Source: Spirochaetia bacterium
GTDB taxonomy: Bacteria > Spirochaetota > Spirochaetia > PWKH01
DNA length: 35,090 nucleotides
Assembly (NCBI GenBank): GCA_007116075.1
Contig: SKJE01000024.1
Span: 1 to 35,090, forward strand
Direction of reading: 5' to 3'
Below, in pieces: positions 9,258 through 17,492 of this stretch (its first letter is position 1; every line of letters begins with the position of its first letter). The notes beneath the pieces were generated by a model. It saw nothing but the letters and a program-made list of their open reading frames with translations. It had not been told where the DNA came from and ran no database searches. The translations under genes and the position numbers were made by a program.

Positions 9258-9563
9258 ATGGAAATCCAAAGAATTTTCGTTGACAACGTAAAATACTACC
9301 GCGACAAAAAAGGGCTTTCACAAGCTAAACTGGCGGAACTCTGCAGACTCTCCAACGGCATGATCGGGAAAATCGAGTCTTTTTCTGCTTCCCCCTCCCT
9401 GAAAACCATTGGACGAATCTGCAATGCCCTTGAAGTCAATCCTGAACAGCTCTTTCGGGACCGATCGGATCCCGCATCCTATCATGACCCGTTTATGGAG
9501 GAGTTTGCCAGTGAAATCCGGCAGGTACTTTCCCAGTATACGGGCGAAGAAAAAAGAACCTGA
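9258..9563 (+). CDS. XRE-family helix-turn-helix transcriptional regulator
   Basis: NVKYYRDKKGLSQAKLAELCRLSNGMIGKIESFSASPSLKTIGRICNALEVNPEQLF is a canonical HTH_3. Start could also be 9237. Confidence 0.87.
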   Translation: MEIQRIFVDNVKYYRDKKGLSQAKLAELCRLSNGMIGKIESFSASPSLKTIGRICNALEVNPEQLFRDRSDPASYHDPFMEEFASEIRQVLSQYTGEEKRT

Positions 9564-10193
9564 CTACAGCCCGAGGATGTTCATACTTCTCGCATTGATC
9601 TTGCCATAGTCCCTGAATATTCCCAACGGCACGTCTCCACGGCGTCCACCATGATGGTCGGTGGCGATAAAATCGACTATTCCCGCTTCGAGAAAACGCT
9701 TCCCAACAGCAGTATGTAGGGCGTCAGTATTAACCTGGAAATAAACTCCCATCTCCCGAACCCGCTTGATAAGCGGATCATCGAGGTTAAACCAGCTGTA
9801 GCGATCAATGTGGGCTATGATTACCTCAAGACCCAGAAGGGAGAAATGGAAGATCACCTCAGTGAGAAACAGGGGCTTGGTCTGGGTATTAAATTCAATG
9901 AGCTGGAAACGTTTTGCAATAGGTATTGCGGGCTTCGGTCTGCTTGAGGTGACATACACCTCTGATCCAAGCAGCAGTGTTATCCCCCGCTTGGCGGCCT
10001 CCCGCTTTACCTCACCGTAGCGTTCCCTGATTAAGTCAATCCGGGTTTGCACCGTGGGATGATCCACATGGGGCGTACAGACGAGATGGGTAAACCCATG
10101 ATCCCGGTATGCATCAAGAATGGCGCGCGTCTCTACGATTGATCCTACTCCATCATCTATCCCCGGTAGCAGGTGTGTATGAATGTCGATCAT
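9564..10193 (-). CDS. PHP-domain tyrosine-protein phosphatase (CpsB/YwqE-like)
   Basis: MIDIHTHLLPGIDDG, CTPHVDHP, LGSEVY, IAHIDRY, ATDHHG metal-binding motifs; directly downstream of the BY-kinase. Confidence 0.88.
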   Translation of the reverse strand: MIDIHTHLLPGIDDGVGSIVETRAILDAYRDHGFTHLVCTPHVDHPTVQTRIDLIRERYGEVKREAAKRGITLLLGSEVYVTSSRPKPAIPIAKRFQLIEFNTQTKPLFLTEVIFHFSLLGLEVIIAHIDRYSWFNLDDPLIKRVREMGVYFQVNTDALHTAVGKRFLEAGIVDFIATDHHGGRRGDVPLGIFRDYGKINARSMNILGL

Positions 10194-10211
10194 GGGGAAA
10201 CCTCGCTTCTG

Positions 10212-12524
10212 TCAGGCGTTCTGCCGATCCTTCTCTTCGTTTTCGTCGGCGATTATCGTCTTTGCCGCATGGCTATTCTTACGTCGTTCATCCTTCATCG
10301 CTTTCCTTACCGCCCGGGCAGCTTTCCGTTTATTCATCTGCTTTCCGCTGTTGTCACTGCTGTAATAGTAATAGTAGTGATAATACCCGTACCGGTTATC
10401 TGCAGTGATATCATTAATCACCACACCCAGCAAGTTAGTTTGGGAACTCCGAAGGCTCTCAACTGCCATGGAGACGCCCCGCTTTGATGCGGTCCCAGCC
10501 CTGACCACCAGAACGGCACCATCTGCAATCCTGGAACACACCAGTGCATCTGAAGCAACCAGGATTGGAGGGAGATCGAGCACAATCCGGTCATACACCT
10601 TCCTGAGTCCATCAATCATAAGGCGAAACTTCTCGGAAGTGAGCACAGACGTGGGATTCGGTGGGAGCGGTCCCACGGGCAGCACATGGAGTTTAGGGAG
10701 ATCCGGATAGGGTTTGTTTATGAGGGAACTGATTTCCTTGTTCTGGAGCATGTAGCTCACCACACCTCCTTGGTTTTTATCTATTCCGAACATCTGCTCG
10801 ATCTTCGGACGCCGCATATCCACATCAACTATGATGGTCTTCAATCCGTTCTGCGCCATGGCAACAGCAATATTTGCCGTAATGGTGGTCTTGCCCTCAC
10901 CCATCTCTGAACTGGTGACAGCAATTACCTTGGGCGGCTTGACCATACTGAAGAGAATATTCGCTGATATCAGCTTGAACGCCTCAGCCCCGGGGGATGT
11001 TGGGTATTTGTACACAGACAAAAACTCATTTCCATCACCGGTCATCACAAGCCGGGGAATTCTGCCGAGGATCACTGGATCTCCAATGATCCGTTTAATA
11101 GTATCCTCATCCCTCAAAGTGATATCGAAGGTCTCTATCAGGAATGCAAGCAGTACTCCCAGAAACAGTCCCAGCAGTGCGCCGACAGCAAGAATGAGCC
11201 GTTTATTGGGGGCTACCGGAGCGGTGGGCGGAATCGCTTCATCCACAATCATGGCAGTACCAATGATGCCCGCTTCAGTAATTTTCGTCTCCTCCAGTTT
11301 CTCGATGAGCAGGATATAAAGCCCCTCCTTGGACCGCACATCCCGGGTCAGTTCCAGCATCCTCTGTTCGATCTGGGGCAGAGCACGTATCCTGCTCTGG
11401 TAATTCTCCCGAAGACTCGAAAGGTACAGTATATGCGTCTCCGCCAGGAGAGACTGGGTATACAATGAAGCAAGTTCTGTATAGAGTCCCGGCGGAACAT
11501 CCTCAGCCGCCTGGGCACTTCGTGAGAACTGCTGAACCAGCAGGTTGTTCAGCCGGTTTTCCCTGGCCGATATGGAGGAGCGCAGTTCCCCGGTCTGTGC
11601 GGCTCCCTGGGCTGTGGCACTGGAGAGTTCCAGTCTGAGAGAGCGCAGCTGCCCCATAATGTCCTGGACCTCCCCAATCTGCTGCACCTCTGCGAGGGAA
11701 GGATATCTTCCTCCCAGCCGGAGGATCTGGTTCTGCAGTTCCCGGGCTGACTGATCTGCGTCATCCATCTGGATCCGGTAGGGAGTAATCTGCCTGTCAT
11801 AGGCGGTTACCGCCTGAAGCAGGTTCCTCGCCTCCTCATCAAGGAGTATTAAGCCCTCAGATTCTTTATACATCCGCAGGCGCTGTTCAGCCTCCGCCAG
11901 TTCCGCCTCAAGATTGGGTATCTGGTGCTCAATGAACTGCCGACGGGTCTGAAATTCATTCTGTGCAATACCCTTGAGCATATCGTTGTAGACCATGGCA
12001 AGCATGTTGGCAGTGTCCATTGCACGGTTGCGGTTCGAGTTCTGTACGGAAATGCTCACAATATTGGTATCACGCACGGTTGATACACTTATGCTTCCCC
12101 GTACCCTCGACACCAGAGCGTTTATGCTCGGCGGCTCATCCCACTCATGTTCGGCTAAGTATTGCTCATAGAGGCCAAGTCGATTGATCGTCTCAACTAT
12201 ATTGGACCTGCTCTTGATAAGCTCTACCTCGGTTGCAATTCGGGATGTTCCGGATGTGTTGGTAAACATATTCTCCAGAGAAAAGCCGCTCTGGGTCGGT
12301 TCCACCCGCATGGTCACAGTCGCCTCGTAGATAGGAGTGGCAAGATAGAGATATACTCCGACAGCTGCAACTACAACAACAAAGGTTCCGAGAACCCATA
12401 GTATCCGCCTGCGCAGGATATAGAGTATATCCTGGAGACTGATCTCTTTCTCATCCTGTTCTGAGATATTCCCTACAGTACCGTATTCTTTCTGATCCAC
12501 ATTCATCTCCTCTGCTCTCTCCAT
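10212..12524 (-). CDS. Polysaccharide biosynthesis tyrosine autokinase (Wzc/BY-kinase, Wzz domain + CpsD-like kinase)
   Basis: N-terminal Wzz-type TM region, Walker A SSEMGEGKTTITANIA, Walker A' IIVDVDMRRPK, Walker B RIVLDLPP, Tyr cluster YGYYHYYYYY near the C-terminus. Confidence 0.93.
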   Translation of the reverse strand: MERAEEMNVDQKEYGTVGNISEQDEKEISLQDILYILRRRILWVLGTFVVVVAAVGVYLYLATPIYEATVTMRVEPTQSGFSLENMFTNTSGTSRIATEVELIKSRSNIVETINRLGLYEQYLAEHEWDEPPSINALVSRVRGSISVSTVRDTNIVSISVQNSNRNRAMDTANMLAMVYNDMLKGIAQNEFQTRRQFIEHQIPNLEAELAEAEQRLRMYKESEGLILLDEEARNLLQAVTAYDRQITPYRIQMDDADQSARELQNQILRLGGRYPSLAEVQQIGEVQDIMGQLRSLRLELSSATAQGAAQTGELRSSISARENRLNNLLVQQFSRSAQAAEDVPPGLYTELASLYTQSLLAETHILYLSSLRENYQSRIRALPQIEQRMLELTRDVRSKEGLYILLIEKLEETKITEAGIIGTAMIVDEAIPPTAPVAPNKRLILAVGALLGLFLGVLLAFLIETFDITLRDEDTIKRIIGDPVILGRIPRLVMTGDGNEFLSVYKYPTSPGAEAFKLISANILFSMVKPPKVIAVTSSEMGEGKTTITANIAVAMAQNGLKTIIVDVDMRRPKIEQMFGIDKNQGGVVSYMLQNKEISSLINKPYPDLPKLHVLPVGPLPPNPTSVLTSEKFRLMIDGLRKVYDRIVLDLPPILVASDALVCSRIADGAVLVVRAGTASKRGVSMAVESLRSSQTNLLGVVINDITADNRYGYYHYYYYYSSDNSGKQMNKRKAARAVRKAMKDERRKNSHAAKTIIADENEEKDRQNA

Positions 12525-12752
12525 AATAAACAGAACAAGAGAGTAAATCTAGTTTTATTTACATTATCAGCACACTTATCAAATCCCCTCATCCGGAAGT
12601 ATGTAGCGGTGATCAGTTCATGCAGAACCGGATACAAATTGCAGGGATGCCTCAAGAACAAACTCTGTTTACCAATAAACATCCAGAAGCACAAAAAGTA
12701 ACTCCCGGGTACATATGATCTGCCCAATTATTACTCTATCACATGATATCAG

Positions 12753-12781
12753 TTGTTCCAAACCATGTTTACCCATATACT
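12753..12781 (+). promoter_or_regulatory. Candidate promoter directly abutting the hybrid kinase start
   Basis: TTGTTC (12753..12758), 17 nt, TATACT (12776..12781), then 6 nt to ATG at 12788. Confidence 0.35.
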
Positions 12782-12787
12782 ATCCCT

Positions 12788-15409
12788 ATGAAGATAAACC
12801 ACATCTTCGTGCTGCTCATGTGCTTCGCAGCAATGCTCCTAGGTGCCGATGATACACAACAGCGGCATATCCTGATCATCTCTTCCTACGATCAGGAATA
12901 CGACTGGTCCACTAGACAGCTGGCAGGTATCCGCAGTATATTCGATGAGCTTCCTGAGGTCACCTACCACCTGGAGTATCTGGACACAAAATTTGCCTCC
13001 ACCGACGATTATTATCAACAGTTTTCCCAGTTACTGGAGATCAAATACAAAAAATACAATCTTCAGGGCATTATTACCATTGATGATAACGCCCTCAATT
13101 TCATCCTCGATCACCGGGAAATCTTCGGATCCATGGTCCCCGTCGTATTTACAGGAATTAACGACTTCTCCCCGGAACAGACCGAAGGGTATCCAAGGGT
13201 ATCAGGAATCATTGACGAGGTCCAGGAGGTGACAACCCTCAGGCAGGCAGCTGCATTTCATCCCCGAGCCCGGGACATTGTCATCATCCATGACCAGAGC
13301 GAAAGCGCCCTGGCAAATCGGGAACGCGCCCGAAGGCTTATCGAACCGGAGTTCTCCGACACCCATAGGATCACCTACCTCACCGATCTCACCTTTGCAG
13401 AGCTCAAGGAGGAACTCTCCCGTCGGTCACGTGAATCCATCATTCTCTATTGGCTCTTTGTCCGGGATAGTGAGGGAGTGATTAAGGGGTATGAGCAGTC
13501 TATCTCATTCATTGCCGAATCCACCTCCGCCCCGGTCTACCAGGTAACCAATCTAGGAATTGGTTCCACAGGATCAGTGGGAGGATTCGTAGTCGACCCG
13601 TTCCACCAGGGAAGAGCTGCAGCGGAAAACATCATTTCCTTTGATCCGGAACTGCCCTATCTCCGCATATCTTCAGGGAGATACCATTTTGACTATCAGC
13701 AGCTCCAATCCCGGGGTGTTCCCTTCTCTCAGGCCCCCCCTGAAGCAGTGTTCAGCAACATGATCCCTCCCCTTCCCCGGGAATACCGGACATCCCTCTA
13801 TCTTATGTCATTGATTCTGGTGATACTCACCGTGCTGGTGATTACCCTGATCACCCTTTTTGTCAAGCAAAAACAGTATGCCCGGCAGATCAATGAGCAT
13901 GAACAGCTGGTGAGAAGCAGTATCGATCTCGCCACCTATCCCACCTGGGTCTACCATCCCGACGGGACGGTACTGTTGTCAAACAGGGAAAGCAGGAATC
14001 TCTTTACCGATATCGTGCATGAGGGCCGCAATTTTTTCAGGGAACTTGAAGTAAAGGGGTTCGGGGATACCGCCCGGCTCTTTCACACCCTGGATGAACG
14101 GCTGCTGAACAGGCAGCCATTAAAGGAGGACCAGGTCCGCCGGGTGCTCACAGCCCGGGGACTCAAGAAACTTATCGTATCAAAGGCGCTGCTGCAGTGG
14201 AGAGGCAGTAGTGCCATACTCACCACCTGTGTGGATGTGACCGACCAGGAGGACGCGAATGAACGGCTCAGGCAAGCCGAGCAGGTTCGGGCTGTCGGCC
14301 TTATGGCGGCGAGTATCGCCCATGACTTCAATAACCAGCTCATGGTGCTGGAGGGGTACAGCGACCTGCTGGCCGACGGTATCCGTGATGAAGCACTGCT
14401 GCCCTATATCCAGGAAATTCGTACAGCCCTGAATTCTTCCCGGGAACTGACCCGGCAGCTGCTCTCCTATGCCAGGAGGGAACAAACATCCTCGAGAAAA
14501 CTCGAGCCGGGATCCCTGGCAGCCCAGGCAGTGAGAACCCTTTCGGGTTCTCTGGATGAATCCTGGAATGTGAAGATGGAAGATCACCTTGATCCTGACA
14601 CCAGGATATCGGGCAACGATATTCTTATCCAGAACGCCCTGCTGAACCTGGGATTGAATGCACGGGATGCCATGGCCGGCGGCGGAGAGATCCTGTATAC
14701 CGTCTCCTCCCGGGAGGTGCTCCCCTCTGATCAGATATACGGCGTACTTGGCCCCCTCCCCCCCGGCAGATACGTGGTAATATCCGTTACAGACCATGGC
14801 ACCGGCATTGGCACAGATATCATCACCTCACTCTTCGACCCATTCTTCACCACCAAGGAGGGGGGAAAGGGCACCGGCCTTGGACTCTCTGCGGTGCTCA
14901 CTACGGTCAGCCAGCACCACGGCGATATCCTTCTGGATACCGCTCTCAACGAGGGAACCACCTTCAACCTCTATTTTCCTCGCTTAAATCCCGACGCTGA
15001 TATGGACATACATGAGAAAAAGGTATTAGATACAGCTATGGTCGGCAAACAGCATATCCTCGTTGTTGATGATGAAAAACTACTGAGAAAACTCACCCAG
15101 AGTATCCTCAATTCCGCCGGGTTTGAGGTTACCACCTGTGCCTCAGGATCTGAGGCCCTGGAGATCTATGAGAGCGGGCAGTTTGACTTGGTAATCCTTG
15201 ATATGATGATGCCCGGAATCAACGGAATCGAAACGTTTAAGAAGATTATTGCCCGGGATCCCCAGGCAAAGGTCATCTTGATATCCGGTTTTTCTGAACA
15301 GAAAATTACCCGGGAGCTCTATGATATGGGACTTGCAGGATTTATGGAAAAACCGGTCCCCCGCAGTATCATGATTTCCGAGGTAACACGGATTCTCCAG
15401 GACTCATAA
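12788..15409 (+). CDS. Hybrid sensor histidine kinase / response regulator with periplasmic ABC_sub_bind-like sensor domain
   Basis: Signal peptide MKINHIFVLLMCFAAMLLGA; HILIISSYDQEYDWSTRQ sensor domain; TM; HisKA SIAHDFNNQLMVLEGY; HATPase GTGLGLSAV; C-terminal REC ILVVDDEKLL...LVILDMMMPGING. Confidence 0.93.
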   Translation: MKINHIFVLLMCFAAMLLGADDTQQRHILIISSYDQEYDWSTRQLAGIRSIFDELPEVTYHLEYLDTKFASTDDYYQQFSQLLEIKYKKYNLQGIITIDDNALNFILDHREIFGSMVPVVFTGINDFSPEQTEGYPRVSGIIDEVQEVTTLRQAAAFHPRARDIVIIHDQSESALANRERARRLIEPEFSDTHRITYLTDLTFAELKEELSRRSRESIILYWLFVRDSEGVIKGYEQSISFIAESTSAPVYQVTNLGIGSTGSVGGFVVDPFHQGRAAAENIISFDPELPYLRISSGRYHFDYQQLQSRGVPFSQAPPEAVFSNMIPPLPREYRTSLYLMSLILVILTVLVITLITLFVKQKQYARQINEHEQLVRSSIDLATYPTWVYHPDGTVLLSNRESRNLFTDIVHEGRNFFRELEVKGFGDTARLFHTLDERLLNRQPLKEDQVRRVLTARGLKKLIVSKALLQWRGSSAILTTCVDVTDQEDANERLRQAEQVRAVGLMAASIAHDFNNQLMVLEGYSDLLADGIRDEALLPYIQEIRTALNSSRELTRQLLSYARREQTSSRKLEPGSLAAQAVRTLSGSLDESWNVKMEDHLDPDTRISGNDILIQNALLNLGLNARDAMAGGGEILYTVSSREVLPSDQIYGVLGPLPPGRYVVISVTDHGTGIGTDIITSLFDPFFTTKEGGKGTGLGLSAVLTTVSQHHGDILLDTALNEGTTFNLYFPRLNPDADMDIHEKKVLDTAMVGKQHILVVDDEKLLRKLTQSILNSAGFEVTTCASGSEALEIYESGQFDLVILDMMMPGINGIETFKKIIARDPQAKVILISGFSEQKITRELYDMGLAGFMEKPVPRSIMISEVTRILQDS

Positions 15410-16180
15410 ATCAATCACATCTACAGCACAGGGAGCCCAGAAACGCAGCGGAAGGATCGTGGTCCCCACTCCATTGGAGATCACCACCGGAGTGCTGCGG
15501 TAGGTGCACAGGCCCCGTCCGAGTATCCGCCCGTAGCGGCTATGGGTGGTGATGGGTCTGCCGAAAAGGGTGATCTGACCGCCGTGGGTGTGCCCGCAGA
15601 GAGCCAGGTCAAGATCAAGATGTCCCGCCCCGGAGGGGAGAAAGTCCGGACTGTGGCTCAGGAGAATGAGCATATCTGCCCGGTCATCCCTTGTAAGGTG
15701 CCCCGCATAGGCGATATCCCGCCGGGCATCTGCTGTCCCGATAATCTGGATATGTATCCCCTTAACAGTGATCATCATGGACGTGTTGTTCAGCAAAGGA
15801 ATGCCCCTCTCTTCCAAGGCGGCAACTACCGCTGATCGTGGATTCTCCCCGCGGTGGGTCTGGATATCATGGTTGCCCAGCACCGCAGCATGAGCCTTGA
15901 GCCGGGCGAGCTGTGAGATGCACCGGTCAACGTAGCGGTTTCCCCGCTCCACATAGTCACCGCCCAGAAGTACCAGATCGGGATTGAGCTGTTCGGCCCT
16001 GCGGATAATCCGGTCGATCCGGGCCGGAGGATGAAAGCGGGAGCAGTGCAGGTCGCTGACAAAAAGAATTCGGACTCCCCGGGAGCCGATTTGGTGATGT
16101 ACTACCCGCAGTACCCAGTGGGCTTCGGCTACAGCCCAGATACCCACTAGGGCTGCCAGCAGGATGAGAAGATAGGCCAT
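15404..16180 (-). CDS. Metallophosphoesterase (YkuE-like)
   Basis: FVSDLHCSRFH, LLGGDYVERG, LGNHDIQ, LLSHSPDF, LCGHTHGGQ metallophosphatase motifs; N-terminal TM. Confidence 0.92.
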   Translation of the reverse strand: MAYLLILLAALVGIWAVAEAHWVLRVVHHQIGSRGVRILFVSDLHCSRFHPPARIDRIIRRAEQLNPDLVLLGGDYVERGNRYVDRCISQLARLKAHAAVLGNHDIQTHRGENPRSAVVAALEERGIPLLNNTSMMITVKGIHIQIIGTADARRDIAYAGHLTRDDRADMLILLSHSPDFLPSGAGHLDLDLALCGHTHGGQITLFGRPITTHSRYGRILGRGLCTYRSTPVVISNGVGTTILPLRFWAPCAVDVIDL

Positions 16181-16182
16181 TC

Positions 16183-17373
16183 TTACCGACTCCGGTATGC
16201 TTCAAGTCCCCTGACCAGGATGTCCATGGCGGTGCGCATCTTATCAGCATCCAGCACGTAGGCGATCCTGATCTCGTCTGCTCCGGCACCGGGGGTCGCA
16301 TAAAACCCCTGGGCCGGTGAAACCATCACGGTCTTCCCCTGGTAGGAGAAGTCCCTGAGCATGAATGCTGCGAAATCCTCTGCATCCTCTACGGGCAGCC
16401 GGGCTATGATGTAGAAGGCCCCCTCAGGCTTCTTGCAGAGTACTCCAGGAACATCCTTGAGCACGTCATAGACAGCATGACGGCGCCGGTCGTATTCAGC
16501 CAGAGTCTCCTGATAATACGAAGCATCCAGGGAGACCGCCGCTTCTGCGGCAATCTGCTCAACAGTCGGCGGACACAGTCTGGCCTGGGCCATTTTCAGC
16601 ACTCCGGCAAGGAAATCATGATTCCGGGAAACCAGGGCGCCTACCCGGGCCCCGCAGGCGCTGTATCGTTTCGAGATGCTGTCTGCAACCACCACATGTT
16701 CCTCAATCCCTGGGATGTTGAGCAGGCTGGTATGAGTCTTGCCGTCATAGACAAATTCACGGTATACCTCATCGGCCAGGAAGAACAGGCCTCTGCGCTT
16801 CACCAGCTCAGCGAGTTCTTCAATTCGACTGCGTGAATAGACCGCACCGGTGGGATTATTGGGATTACAGATCTTAATTGCCTTAGTTCTCTCGGTCACG
16901 GCATCTTCGAAGGCCTGAACCTCCGGCAGGGCAAAGCCGTCTTCAATATGGGTGCGTATCGGCACCAGCTTCACCCCCGCCATCTTTGCAAAGGCATTGA
17001 TGTTTGCATAATAGGGCTCCGGAACAATGATTTCATCTCCGGGATCACAGAGGGCCATGAAGGCGAAGATCAGGGCTTCACTGCCCGCAGTAGTTACCAG
17101 GATATCCTCAGGAGTAACTGATATTCCCTGGATGTTATAGTAGGAGGGGAGGGCATTCCGGTAGCTTGTCAGTCCCTCAGAGGGACCATAGGCAATAATA
17201 TCCGTCGGTATATTCCGGATTGCATCAAGCACCCGCTGGGGTGTCTTAATATCCGGCTGGCCGATATTTACGTGGAATACCTCAATGCCGCGGCGTTTTG
17301 CATCCACCGCATAGGGAACTAGTTTCCTGATGGGAGACTGGTCCATGGTTTTGATTCGATTGGATATCTGCAC
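16183..17373 (-). CDS. PLP-dependent class I/II aminotransferase
   Basis: NPNNPTGAVYSR and DSISKRYSACGARVGALV (PLP Lys). AGGAGG SD placed 5 nt before an in-frame GTG at 17373; ORF extends to 17427. Confidence 0.93.
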   Translation of the reverse strand: MQISNRIKTMDQSPIRKLVPYAVDAKRRGIEVFHVNIGQPDIKTPQRVLDAIRNIPTDIIAYGPSEGLTSYRNALPSYYNIQGISVTPEDILVTTAGSEALIFAFMALCDPGDEIIVPEPYYANINAFAKMAGVKLVPIRTHIEDGFALPEVQAFEDAVTERTKAIKICNPNNPTGAVYSRSRIEELAELVKRRGLFFLADEVYREFVYDGKTHTSLLNIPGIEEHVVVADSISKRYSACGARVGALVSRNHDFLAGVLKMAQARLCPPTVEQIAAEAAVSLDASYYQETLAEYDRRRHAVYDVLKDVPGVLCKKPEGAFYIIARLPVEDAEDFAAFMLRDFSYQGKTVMVSPAQGFYATPGAGADEIRIAYVLDADKMRTAMDILVRGLEAYRSR

Positions 17374-17492
17374 TTGCACCTCCTGATAATGTTGCATAAA
17401 GGTATCAGAGTGGAAGAAGTGTTGCAAGACTATTGCTCCTCACTTTTTCGTGATAGGATGGGCACAACACCTGCGGATGAGAGGAGGACTTC

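Noticed and set aside
9237-9563. XRE regulator as a marker of a prophage or toxin-antitoxin module
   Set aside because: No integrase, phage structural gene or toxin-like ORF nearby; flanking genes are ordinary chromosomal genes.
10362-10391. Repetitive TAATAGTAATAGTAGTGATAATA tract looking like a microsatellite or stop-codon-rich element
   Set aside because: On the minus strand it simply encodes the tyrosine cluster YGYYHYYYYY of the BY-kinase.
14180-14797. 205 aa minus-strand ORF antisense to the hybrid kinase
   Set aside because: Shadow ORF over HisKA/HATPase coding sequence; composition not protein-like.
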